A stretch of DNA of 64,000 bases, taken from Watersipora subatra (taxonomy: Eukaryota; Bryozoa; Gymnolaemata; Cheilostomatida; Watersiporidae). The position numbers and the translations under genes were made by a program. Position 1 is the first letter of the stretch. Each line of letters opens with the position of its first letter. The stretch spans positions 6,386,001 through 6,450,000 of the forward strand of contig NC_088711.1 in assembly GCF_963576615.1 (NCBI RefSeq), read 5' to 3'. Positions 22,301 to 34,100 of the stretch are shown piece by piece. Under the pieces are notes generated by a model, which saw only the letters and a program-made list of their open reading frames with translations, was not told the DNA's origin and searched no databases.

Positions 22301-25300
22301 CCGCTACTGACTTTAAAAACAAGATACCACCACAGTGAGACAAGGGCATACCTAAAAGACTGAAAGAAGATAGCACCGGAATTAATCTTGACTGACTCAA
22401 TCACTGACATTAATGCAGTAATCTACAGTACGGCAATCATCACCTAAAAGAGATGGGTATTGAACATCTGTTTGCCAGGCATCAAACCTCCATTCCACCT
22501 TGGGAGATAACGCCTAAAATAAAATCAAAAGCTTGCGCAAATGTGCTAACAAACATATTAAAAGATCAAACCGCAGAAAGCCACAAGGGAATCTGTGAAA
22601 TCTGGTTGATGGCACTAACAGCACTCTTGGTGCGACTAAAGAAGTATACCAAAAGGCAGGATAACCAGAGAGTGAACTAACTGTTAAACTATAATCCATC
22701 AAGAGTGTACCCCCAGTTAAAAAAAACTACAAATGTTCTGTGGGAACTAGGTAGGTTACTCATAAAATCACAGCTCAATGGTTAAAGAGGTTCAAAGAAA
22801 GCCACCAACACACTGTGGCCTATTAAGAACTAACTATCAGCGAAACAGGCATCAAGTCTATAGTGCAGCGTATGAAGACCAGGGCTTGATAATAATCCAA
22901 ACCTTCTAGTTGAAGATACTGACATCTCTGTACACTAAAATGGCAAAGCAGATAAAACGTGACCATCTAGAATGGCTGACAAAAGGACGAACTGTACTCC
23001 TGCTGAAAGACCCAAAGCAGGGCCGGTTCCCAAGAACTACCAGCCGATAACATGCTTGCCAAGGGCACCTGAAAACTTCTCTTAGGAATATTTGCAGACA
23101 TACTGAAAGAGTATATGTATCAGCATATGACCAGTGCTCAAAATAGAATTGGACGCAACACCCAAGGAGCCAAACACCAATTGCTGGCAGATTAGACAGT
23201 CTGTCAAGGCAGTGTGAGAAGGCATAATAATCTTGTTATGGTTTGGATTGACTACAAAAAGGCCTATCACTCAATTCCTCATAGTTAGATCCATGAGAGT
23301 TTAAGGTTATACAATGTCCACCCTGCTCTGATAGTGTTCATCGAGGTTCTGATGATCCACTGTAAGACGGAAGCGGGAGCGAATGGCAAGAAGCTGTCAA
23401 GTGTAAAAATCAACTTTGGCATTTATCAGGTTTGCTCCTTATCACTGATGCTTTTCTGTATATGTCTAAACTCTCTCAGCAGTATGCTGTTGGGGACCCA
23501 GTATGGGTAACAGTTTAAGAGGAGGCACCAAGATAAACCACTTTTCTACATGGATGAAATGTATGCACAGAGGGAAAGGACATTGATTTGTTGATATACC
23601 TTAATCAAATCTAAAGCAAGGACATCGGAATGGCCTTTGATATTGAAAAAGTTAAAGTTTGTAAGGGTAATCCTCAAGAAAAAATATTGACCACGCAGCA
23701 GACCTGAAAATGCCAACTGGAACCATCAAGGGTATAGAAGAAGGGTTCAAGGACTTAAGATTATGCAAAACAACATCAATCATGGAGCCAAAGTGCGTCT
23801 CGAAGCCATTACCGACTACAAGAAATGCGATCGGCAGGCCCTACAAAGTCTGCTCAATGACAGGAGCTAAATCACCGACATAATGGCGTGTGCAGATTTG
23901 GAAATATTCCATGTGTTCCAGGATATTGGACAAATATAACAGTTCACAAGACCTAACAAAAAGCTCACCAGCTCTTTCTCAAGAGAACTTTATAACAAAG
24001 CAAAAGGATCGGTTTTTTATAGTGTTAGACCTGAAAAAGTTGAGGACATCTGCAGCATTTTTTTACTATTCATCAGATTTTTATTGATCTATATTTAGAT
24101 GGTGTGCTGCTATGCAATGTATGTACTGAAAATTAGAATGTTTACTGAGGTTGCTGTGCAATATAGTTAGTGAAAAGGTGGAGACTTATTGCAAAGAACT
24201 AGTCCCATGTCACAGAGACAACCAAAATATCAACATCTAATCAGTCAGAGTTTTTCTCTAGTGTTCCTTTTATGATCATTAATAGACAATTATAATTCAA
24301 GTATCTTCAGTCATTAACTATTATTATGCAGCTCATTTTAATTCAATTTCTTCAAATTTTTCACAATTTCAATCTTGGAAAACTCTTTAGATTTTGATCA
24401 TTTTATTTCAAAATTAATGAGTTGAATTGGAAAATATTTGTAAGCGTGCACATTACTAATTGATTTAAATAGGTTTCTTTGCAGCTCGGCAATCTATGCA
24501 CATGGTGACACAGAATGAAAAAGTCAAATTCTAGTAGTGTTAGTTGTTCAAGTGCAGCGAATGCTTCACTTTTTCATTAGAAGAAAATCAAAATCGGAGG
24601 TTTTTTGCAATAATTTGCTATATATATTTTTTGATCTCACCCTTGTTATATTTAAATACTATTTTTATTGCATTAATAGCTACATCATAACATGAGTTAA
24701 TCTATGGCAATGTTATAGGGATATGTGCCATTACAATAGTTTGTTTTTTACATTGTACCATAATAGAGCAAACCTCTTCTTATCTTGTCTTATCAAGTGA
24801 TGTAAAATAAAACAAATATATAATTCTACACATGGAAGAATTTTCAACAAAAATATTCAGTTTCAGGATCATCAGTAAAAGTGAAGAAACTTAATGTAAA
24901 GATTAAAAGAAAATCTTAAAAATGAAAAATAAATTATTTAAGTTAATGGAATGTGTAAAGTATAGGTTGGAGTAAGTTATGTTTGCATGTCATATTTTTA
25001 CCTACGCCTTTACCTACCCCAGTGGCCTGTCCCATAGGTCCTTCTACCTATCCCCGGTTGCCTGTCCTATAGGTCCTTCTACCTATCCCCGGTTGCCTGT
25101 CCCATAGGTCCTACATACTCCGGTTGCCTGCCCTATAGGTCCTTCTACCTACTCTGGTTGCTTGTCCCATAGGTCCCCCTACCTACTCCGGTTGCCTGTT
25201 CTATAGGTCTTTCTACCTGCTCCGGTTGCCTGTCCCATAGGTCATTCTACCTACTCCGGTTGCCTGTCCCATAGGTCCTTCTACCTACTCCGGTTGCCTG

Positions 25301-27717
25301 TCCCTGCATTTAGTTTAATTTGTTCAAAAACTCACAAACTCAAAATCTCAAAAACCTTATTAATAGAGGTTGCTTATAATATATTAAAGCAAATAAATTA
25401 AAATATGTGAAACACTAAATCAATAAATTAAATACAAGTTCATGAAAGATTTTATTGTTGTTACTCTCTAGAATCAGAGGAAAGGAAGAGTGGCCTTAGT
25501 GATCGAGGTGGTGATGCAGCGTATTTACTCTAATCTAAACGAGGTCACGTTTGAATCAGTAGCTAGTTTTAATTTTTTTGTGTTAGTTTTATTTACACCA
25601 GCCTCTTTACGTTCACGTACTGCAGTGCTTTAAGGAACTTTTAGCTTCATGGGATGAAAATCAATTTTGTCTTTACGGTTCTCATAGCATTACTAAATTT
25701 TGATAGCTCCATGGGCATATACCGAACGAAATAAATCAGTTTAATTTGATTGAACTGTTAGTTCTGGAGAAATTCCCAAAATACTGAGGACACTTCTAAC
25801 CAACAAAAGTTATAAATTGCTGTCGTCAGAGCATTAGTTTCTAATAATATGCTGGTTAATGATTTTAGGAGGATAATAACTAAGCAAACTAATTAAAAAG
25901 CAAACTACAAAGTTTCTCCTCAGCTAGAAGATTTTTACATTAAAACTATTCGTTTTTATATTCATAAAAATATACGCACTCTATTAGGCTCAGTTTACAT
26001 CAGCCATTATGTTTCTTCAGTTACCTCTGAAACATCACATCTTGGAAAGAGTATAAAAAAATTATTTTTTTTCTGTTGTGTTCTACAAGCTTGTAGCTTC
26101 AATACCAAATTCAGTTCAAAAGGATTTGTGCTCTCTTATGTGCATTCACAGTTGATTGAAAGTTGCTAATACTGTCTAGTATCAGGGGTAAAATGTTTGA
26201 GCGTTTTAATTTGTAAAGCTTAAATCGACATTCTTATTTCATCAAATAAACTTCAGAAATATTTATAATGGAGATTCTCATATTAAAGGAGCTCTTCGTC
26301 AAGGACTTGGTGCAGAGAGTTTACGCATCTACAGAAGATGGACACAGTTGCTTGGAATATGATGACCTAGCAACACTGGTTAACTCTCTAGATGTCTATG
26401 GCTTTCTTGATGGTATGCTTATTTTTAAACATTGCTCATGTGTACTCTACTAGCTTTTTTGTTGTTGGTTTGTGTAGCTTTGCTTTTTTAACATGAGCAA
26501 ACATAATGTGATAGTAAAGAGACAGCTCCACAAGACATCTGTTCTTGTTCAGGATGTTCATAGATAGTTCAAATAATTTCTGTCCATTTCTAACGGATGA
26601 TAGTGAAAATTTGCTTCTGTTTCTTTTATGTTCAAGGTTTTTCGAGACGCCTCACAACCCACAATTACCTTTATTCGCTTGATTCGTTACAAAAAACTAA
26701 TGTCTTTCACAATACAAAAATAATAAATTTATGTAATATTTATATGGGTATAACATTTCAATCATTAGATTTCCTTCTTCTAGCTAAAATAAAAGTTATC
26801 ACTATCTCTGTAAAGATTCCCTGAACATAGGTCAAGTTAGCCTGTCTTGATAAACTGTTGTTTTTGCGGAGTTGTTCTCCCGTCGAGCGGGCGCGCAACA
26901 CAACAGCTTGTCACAAGACGTACTGCACCTGATGCATCAGCTGCACTTATAGGGAGTTGTTCTCTTCCGTCTATGTGGCTTGGTTGCGATGTTGTCAGTC
27001 GCTCCGTTGGTAATCATAGCGGATTTCGCGCAAAGATTTATGTAGAAAAAAAATAAGATTACAGCGTTTAACCAAAGATTGGTCTCTCTTGTGAACGTTA
27101 GTAGAATTTAAGAATAAAATAAATTGAAAATAAAATCTATAAGAACACATAAAACTGACTGATACAAAAATAGAAATAAAACTGACTGAGCGCACAAATA
27201 ACGACATGTTTAGTCGCTGTTGTTGCCTAAGTTCACAGGTTCTACTAAAGTTTACCGCAGAGACTGGTCGCTGGTTAAACGTTGTAATCTTATTTTTTCT
27301 AAATAAATTTTTGCGCCTCAACGTTAGGATTACCAATGGAGCGACCGACATAACATCGCAACCAAGCCACATAGACGGAAGAGAACAACTTCCTATAAGT
27401 GCAGCTGATGCATCAGGTGAAGTACGTCTTGTGACAAGCTGTTGTGTTGCTCGTCCGCTCGACGGGGGTACAACTCCGCAAAAACAACAGTTTGTCAAGA
27501 CAGACTAAGGTCAAGTATGCTCATGAAATATAAATCACTTTTAGAAATAGTACCACAGAAGGTTTTGGGTAGAGAGATTCTTGGTCTCTCAAAGGAAGGA
27601 GATGAACAGGAAAATGGTGAGGCTTCTGAGAATGAGGAAGGAATGAAATCAGAAGACGAGGAGGGTAATTCAGAAGAGGAAGAAGAGAAGTCGGAGGAGG
27701 AAGAAGACCAGGAGTAG
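16310..27717 (+). CDS. CHRAC1: Chromatin accessibility complex subunit 1 (histone-fold protein)
   Basis: Exons 16310-16453, 26289-26412 and 27545-27717 (phases 0 and 1, all GT-AG) give 146 aa, against about 131 in human. Exon 1 holds the histone-fold start LPISRIRIIMKSSPDVENVS and ends SGAT; exon 2 continues ELFVKDLVQRVYA through the fold; exon 3 supplies EIVPQKVLGREIL followed by an acidic Glu/Ser tail (residues about 110-146), as in the family. CHRAC1 pairs with POLE3 to form a histone-fold dimer in the ISWI remodelling complex CHRAC, which slides nucleosomes in the nucleus. Alternative: a paralogous POLE4/NF-YC-like protein, less likely given the exon 1 match. Oddities: a complete MULE ends 111 bp before the ATG, intron 1 is 9.8 kb of element debris, and a foldback element lies just before the last exon. 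Confidence 0.88.
16454..18562. other. CHRAC1 intron 1, left part
   Basis: Non-coding intron. Nothing recognised apart from a short ATAG run near 17320. The part next to the gypsy fossil (about 17470-18560) may belong to it, but no reverse transcriptase signature is visible. Confidence 0.4.
18563..19960 (-). mobile_element. Ty3/gypsy-type LTR retrotransposon fossil (gag and protease region)
   Basis: A broken remnant, minus strand, inside CHRAC1 intron 1. Parts seen: a gag-like region (about 19960-18880) ending in two CCHC-type zinc knuckles, then an aspartic-protease-like region (about 18784-18563). No reverse transcriptase, integrase or LTR pair is recognised nearby. It carries several breaks and looks old. 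Assignment rests on the gag knuckles followed by the protease, the order found in Ty3/gypsy elements. Confidence 0.7.
19961..20841. other. CHRAC1 intron 1, middle part
   Basis: AT-rich intron DNA between the gypsy fossil and the foldback element. Nothing recognised. Confidence 0.4.
20846..21634. mobile_element. Foldback element flanked by TTAA, 789 bp
   Basis: Two inverted arms of about 310 bp: ACCATAACTG...CGAACAACTTTTAT at the left returns inverted at the right end, and the arms also share TTTATGGGCGGAGC-type and ATAGAGATGGGTGT-type segments. TTAA lies directly outside each end (20842-20845, 21635-21638), suggesting a TTAA target. No coding capacity. Lies in CHRAC1 intron 1. Confidence 0.7.
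21870..24060 (+). mobile_element. Decayed non-LTR retrotransposon (LINE)
   Basis: A reverse transcriptase can be followed through several frames. Palm motif A reads VWIDYKKAYHSIPHS (about 23245-23287); it is followed by NGKKLSSVKINFGIYQ (about 23380-23430), YMDEMYAQRE (about 23550) where the catalytic pair would normally be DD, then TGTIKGIEEGF and QALQSLLN. Upstream, about 22970-23060 encodes the finger region ending in a YRPIT-like string. Stops and frameshifts are numerous, so it is dead. The style suggests the R2/R4/NeSL part of the LINE tree, but the clade is not certain. It adds to CHRAC1 intron 1. Confidence 0.7.
24061..25009. other. CHRAC1 intron 1, no element recognised
   Basis: AT-rich intron DNA; no exon, RNA gene or repeat recognised. 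Confidence 0.4.
25010..25308. repeat. Minisatellite, 31-36-bp unit, about 8 copies
   Basis: Unit approximates GGTTGCCTGTCCCATAGGTC followed by CTTCTACCTACTCC. It is strikingly pyrimidine-rich and GC-richer than the intron around it. Confidence 0.85.
25309..26288. other. CHRAC1 intron 1, right part
   Basis: AT-rich intron DNA ending in the acceptor of exon 2 (TATTAAAG|GAGCTC). Nothing else recognised. Confidence 0.4.
26837..27508. mobile_element. Foldback element, 672 bp, with 7-bp target duplication
   Basis: Arms of about 230 bp are inverted copies: the ends read TTAG(C/T)CTGTCTTGA and continue through AAACTGTTGTTTTTGCGGAG. GGTCAAG lies directly outside both ends (26830-26836 and 27509-27515), a clear target duplication. 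It has no transposase. It occupies most of CHRAC1 intron 2 and ends 29 bp before the acceptor AG of exon 3. Open frames within it come in mirrored pairs and are not genes. Confidence 0.85.
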
Positions 27718-28106
27718 GAAATGTGAGGTTTATGCATATGAACAGTCTGCCAGGTACGGAGCCGCTCAGCCTCTATTGTATATACAAACAGATTTGTTAT
27801 ATAGTTTTTTTTCTCTGGTCTAATCTTAGACTGCCTTTGCATTTACCAGTTCTTTGGTTGCGTGTGATTTGTTAAAATTAAAATCACTACCATTATTAGT
27901 CTTTTTGTTTCATAATAACCAGATTTATGACTGATTACAGCTGTCATTGCACGTATATAGGATGACAACTGTATATGAAGGCTAACGTACACATTCACAT
28001 CTGTCAGCTACTTCAAGTATTTCAGAAACATGAATAAAGTGTCAAGAAAATGACAAACATGCTACTTAGATCTTGTTAGTCTCGGAACCTCTCCGGTCGC
28101 TACATG
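27718..28106. other. Convergent intergenic region: CHRAC1 and the unidentified gene
   Basis: Separates the stop codons of two convergent genes by 389 bp. An AATAAA at about 28034-28039 on the plus strand could serve CHRAC1. A pair of inverted segments near 27900-27975 is too weak to call. Confidence 0.4.
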
Positions 28107-31100
28107 TTACTTATATTTATTAGCCTCAGAGTCTATCGAACTACTGCTCAGACTAGAATTTGATCGACTCGTCGTACTGCTGCTACTTTTGGAATCGAGG
28201 GATGTTCGGCTGTCAGGCTTCTTAACTTCTGTAAAAGCTTGTTCTATGCTGTTGAGCAGCTCAACGTCTGTTCGGTCATAATATCTGAAAGATGGCAGCC
28301 ATTGGTAAAGACCAGTGCATGTGTTACCTCTTTCAACCATTCATGGCTCAATTGTCTTTTAAGATTAAGTACTCAAGTCACCTTAACGCAAGCATTGAAG
28401 CTATGTATACATGGCTGATAATCAGTGAGAAATTTACTGGGTGAGCTGATCCTTCTGAACAAGTTTTATCATTGATTCATCTTATTTTTTTTCCAGCACT
28501 CTCTTAAACTTTGGGTAGTTTATGTCCCGATATCATAACCAATGAGAAAATATTCCATAAATTGTCATTATCTTTTAAACACATTCTGAGATAATAAACT
28601 GTTAGCGTTAGCATTGCGTACTAATCAAAAATCCCATTACCAGCAGCTTTTGCCATGTAATGTTTGAGAAATGCAAAACTTGTTTAGTTGTGTGTTTTAA
28701 TATAAAACTTAGCATGTTTATAATGTCACTACAAGGTTATAAAGGTGAAGTAACAATGATTATCCTGAAACAATCACATCAATAATGTAACAAAAGGTGC
28801 CATAGATGAGTCCTTATTGGTTAATGTGTGTTCGTAGATGAATTCTTATTGGTTACTATATGTTCTTAGATAAATCCTAATTGGCTAGTATGTGTTCATA
28901 GATAAATCTTGATTGGTTAGTATGTGTTCATAGATGGGTCCTTATTGGCTAGGATGTGTTCATAGACAAGTCTCAAATGTTCATGTATTTATATATGTAC
29001 ATTTATATATATATATACATGTATATATATAGATATAAATATATATATACACGTATATATATACATGTATATATATAGATATAAATAAATATATACATGT
29101 ATATATTTATATAAATGTTTATATATATATATATAAATGTGAGTGTCTGTCGTTCGTCTAGTTATAGCGATAAAGTTTTAGGAACGAAAAGACCAATCCG
29201 TACTGGAATTCAACTCATCACCCCGATTTTGCAGACAGGTATTTCTAGCCACCACACGAACCACTTGATCTACAATGGAATAGTTGTGCCCATACTTATT
29301 ACAACTGTCAATAATTAATGTTGCTTTGTTAAAATAGCACGCTTCAGTTAGCACGCTCGAAGATCATGAGTTGTAATAATGACTTTTATTATAGTAAAGA
29401 TTTGGACTAGCTTAAGCCAATTGAAAATAATTTTCCTATGAACAAAATTTTTTTATTATTTGTGCAACGCCGGGCATTCTTTAGTTAAATATAAAGTGCA
29501 AATTTACCAATAATAAACTCGTAGCAATTTATATTTAGTGATATTTTTATAACCTTTCAAGCAAAACTGCTGTCAATAAAAATAACCTCTGTTAAATGTC
29601 TGTGATTCTCAAACTGACGAATATCCTCAGACTGTTTTGAACTGGCCTAACTTAGACTATAAGCAACCACTCACAAGAGAGTTGAAGGCCTAGTAGATTC
29701 TTATCAATAGTCATAATTTCAAAGTAGAAGAATACTTATTGGAAAACTTCTGCTGTAACAACAGTGAGTAGCCCGATCACATTCAAATGTGTCACCTCTT
29801 AGCTTTACAAAATTTACTGCTTCTAGTTGCACACACTTACGAACTAGTGACACAGAAGGAGAAATAATATGCTATGTTTATATTATTAGTCAAATTGACG
29901 GCCTACATTGCTAATTATATGGCACTGAAATCTAATCACAGATTGTCGTCAATATAGGAGTAGCTGAAATCATAAGCATTGCCTTTTGTGACTGATATTA
30001 AATTCTTGGTAGAATGTTGCTACAGAAGTTTATGCCTCGCTGTAATAGGTACAGCCTAGAGGAGGCAACTTCCATTATTTTGTGGGTAATGCTGCTAGTT
30101 CAGGCCCTGGTATACTTGCTTTTATGCATTTGGAAACGTTCAACAGCTGAGTGCAACTGTTACATATATATACATAGAAATTGTTTTCATGTTCCATATA
30201 GTATTCAGTGCAAATATACTATAGTACCTTGATAGGTATGTTCTATTGAGCACACATGTATATTGAAGCCTCAAGAGAATAAATTCAACTTGACTATTTC
30301 AAAACTGTACAACACCATAACAATATACAGTATATAATATATATATAACTTATATGTTATATATATATATATGTATATATATATAACACAAAATAGTATT
30401 TTACTCACATGATTGTTTTGTTGCATTGCGCTTCACTTCTATTTGCTCTCTTAGGTTGCGGGCTCATTGATAACTGAAATAGAGTTGGTGTTCTGTTTTT
30501 ATTTCATGGAATTTGTTTTACATTATTCAATTTTACCATACTTACCTGCGGTACAAACATCAATGTGCATCTACCGCTATACGCTATGTCGTAGTCTAGC
30601 TGCCAATGTGCTATCTAATCGCATGGTGCACATATGATGTTGTGGCAGTAACTGACTCATCCTCTCATATGCATGTGGAGCCAACCACAAAAGAGAAATG
30701 TTTTTAATATAGTCGAACTTCAATTTTCTACTGCCTTCATATACTAATTTTTCAACACACGACATAATATTTGTGCATATACTCGAAATAATATCCAGAG
30801 TTTCTCAAAATGTTGCAGGAATATAAATCAGAATATATACATGCACATGCTTATACAGTTCTCCTCAGTTCTACAGTGTTTGAATACTATTAAACCTTGC
30901 TTCATATGATAAATCATTGGTCTTAGACTCATCAATTCCTAAAAGACTAGTGTGAGTTATGGATATAGTGAAAAGAGAAAGAGGCACTGCTTTTCTTGGA
31001 AGTGAAGTAAGAAATTATAAGAAGGAACATTCAACCGAAAGTACATACATAGCCATATAACAGTTATTACAAGGAAGAAAGTAAAAGCGTCGTTGGTAAA

Positions 31101-34100
31101 AAGAAAACCTGAAAAGTTCGAGTACAGAGGGAAAATCTCAAATATAAAACCAAAAATATATAAATAATATATGTGCATATAAAGTTTGTCTAGTCTGAGA
31201 GTATTTCAGTATCCCTCAGCACCTCCACCTATGCACTATTCATCTCCTTTGTTGCCAAGGCTCTACTTGTTTACCCATTGTTAAGGAAATTCAAAGTGAC
31301 AAAAACTTGTTTGGATTATTTCTTTGATAGTGTGATTTCTCACGCAGGACGTTTTTCGCATTTATATATTTGTTTTAATGCTATATAAAATTGTCTGAAG
31401 TATATATCATTTACATATTTGTTTTAATGCTATATACAATTGTCTGAAGTGTACATCATTTATATATTTGTTTTAATGCTATATACAATTGTTTGAAGTG
31501 TATATCGTTTTTATATTTGTTTTAATGCTATATACAATTGTCTGAAGTGTATATCATTAAGCTTTCTGAGCCGTAGAACGAATTAAACAAAATACAATGT
31601 GTTCTTATAAGAATATTTGCTCTAACAAACGTGTTCTAGCATGTGTTTTTATATACGAGGAAAAGCTCAAAACAGATTAACTTCATGTCAAAGTATGATT
31701 GTATTATGCTCCATGTAAAATAATATCACTACTATTATAGCTCAATATTATAGTATTATTGTTCAGGGCAGTAATAATAGCCAGACAGGGTGAAACTTGC
31801 ACTCGCATTGCTGCTTTTTAGTTACAGCTTCAGGAAATTTTATTGACTCAATACCTGTACATGATTAACTGACCAACCTGTTTATCAATAGACACTCGAT
31901 GCAAGTCTTTGTCTCCTGAGTCCATCCATGATCCACACTTGTCGTATGTCTACAAAAATTCATTGTCTCTCATGATTTGTTATTGATTGAAGTATATTGC
32001 CAAACATACAATAGAATCATATTTCACTAGCTGCTGCTAAATATCCTCCAGTCAAAGGTGATGCCGGCGCACCTGAATGTCCCAGTCCTGCTCCAGAGTT
32101 TTTGCTAAATCCAGTCTTTCAGTCTCACCCAGATCAGTTGGTTCTGTTTCAATAGGCTTTTGGACAGAGTCGGCTCTGTTGGACGTTTCCTCTAGCAATA
32201 TGAGGTCTTCTATCTCTTGCTGGCTCAGGTCACGCAGGCCAGGCACCTGAGCTGTATTTATCTCCTTCTTTTGCTTTGCAGCTGTGTGCTTATCAGCAAA
32301 AACTTCCTCTACATAAAGCATATTTAAGGTCTATCAGTGCTATGCTCAACTGTGTGATATCTGTGACACTACTTTTCAGAGCATTGAAGGATGTGTTGGT
32401 GAAATGAGTTTTAAACAAAGATGACAACAATGAACAAGTCACTCCTCTCTACTAGATGCGTATGTTTGCGAGGGAGATCAAATTATAGATTAAATTTCGA
32501 TTGACATGTTTGGTTGGGTCGAAGTGTTATTATTTTGTTTTGTAAGCGATTCGAGAAAGTATTGAATCAGCTCACAACCTCAGGCAGCTTTATTTCATCT
32601 TTAGTCAGCAATCGTGTAACCCTTGACGAGCTAAATGCTGACAGCATTGAAGAAGATGCCCACATAGAATCGTAATAACTTTTAGTCCCAAAGGTTGCCC
32701 AAGCTGACAACTACAGAATAAAACAGCTAATAAGAAAAATAGATGTCACAGAGTACTTGTTCCTCTCCAGATTTGATTCTACTAATTAACAGCATACTAA
32801 TCATGTCTCAAGACTCAGACGGTGTCAAGCCACTGAACCATGATAATTAAATATGATGAAATTGTGTCATCTGTTTGATGGAAAACTAACATGTTTCTAA
32901 TATTTCTTGTTAAGAGCCTAATGTTCTATCCTTGAGATGAGCGTGTCAACTCATTTACGACTTTATAGACAGTAAGTCGAATTGATGTCTAGCTACTGCA
33001 ATCAATATGAATTCATTATGCGTTGGACATTTTCATGAAGACAGAATCATGCTAGACATATTTTGGCATTTTCTTACTCTACTATATAAAGAGTAAAAGT
33101 ATGGCTATAAAAAGGCTATTTAAACAACTGTCATACCTCCTTGACACAATATATACCTTTACAGCCGTATTATGTACCTGTACAGTCGTATTATGTAACT
33201 GTAAAGTCGTAGTATGTACTTGTACAGTCGTATTATGTAACTGTACAGTCGTAATATGTACCTGTACAGTCATAATATTTTTTTCTTCAAATTCATTTTG
33301 TGAAAGTCTTCAAAATTGGGCATGACTACCCTCATTTATAAAGTTTGATTTTGTAAAAATCATGTCTTTTTATGCAAAATACTTTTTAAACAAATTTATT
33401 CCACATTTGATAGCAGTGACATTTACTATGTGGATAGTACTTTCTTAGTCTACTCAGTTGATGGTTAGCATAATTCATGACCACTCATTACTCATTAGAC
33501 GAGACGAGATAACGTGACAAGTTGTCACTGACACCGCCTTTCTACTCACCTATCTCTTTCGTGATCGCTGATAGGCTTGTGTCATCCCTTCTAAGGCTAT
33601 TTTTCGTCAGACTGTTCCTTTTCATGCTTGCCTCATTCCGGCAGTCTTTTCTCAAAACAATTCAAGTTGTCTAGATACAATTTTTAAAAAAGAATGAATA
33701 TTTTCTGTTCCGAATTGTTAAGATTGCAAAATGTCAGTAAGACACTCAAATATTAATAGATTTAGGTTCACTGATTTGATGTCGTTAAACTCATGTTTCT
33801 ACACACTGATTGTGTTTCCTTTAATATTTAGTTTATAAATAGCTCTCCTGAAAAGTGCTAATATGCAGAGTAGAATGGTTAACACATCTAAATCTAGTAT
33901 ATATTGTATCTATAGTATGCATGTATACAATAGATATTTATAATAAAGTTTCTATAATGTGTTTATATAACACATCTACTATATAGTCATTGATCTGCCT
34001 AGCGAAGGTAGTTGTCTTTGCTTGGATAGGATCATATACATGATAAGTTTTACATATTATATATAAGTTTTTCTGTTTATTTGCGTAGTTGGAATAATGA

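Noticed and set aside
25010-25308. CRISPR-like array of spaced repeats
   Set aside because: A direct tandem minisatellite without unique spacers, in an animal intron.
26847-27508. Open frames of 69-167 codons in CHRAC1 intron 2
   Set aside because: They are mirror images lying in the two arms of a foldback element and share no known domain.
27495-27842. Minus-strand Ser-rich open frame
   Set aside because: It is the antisense of the acidic Glu/Ser tail of CHRAC1 exon 3.
30577-30765. 62-codon minus-strand frame between exons of the unidentified gene
   Set aside because: No acceptor before it and no phase-compatible donor; splicing 31878 directly to 30473 already joins in phase.
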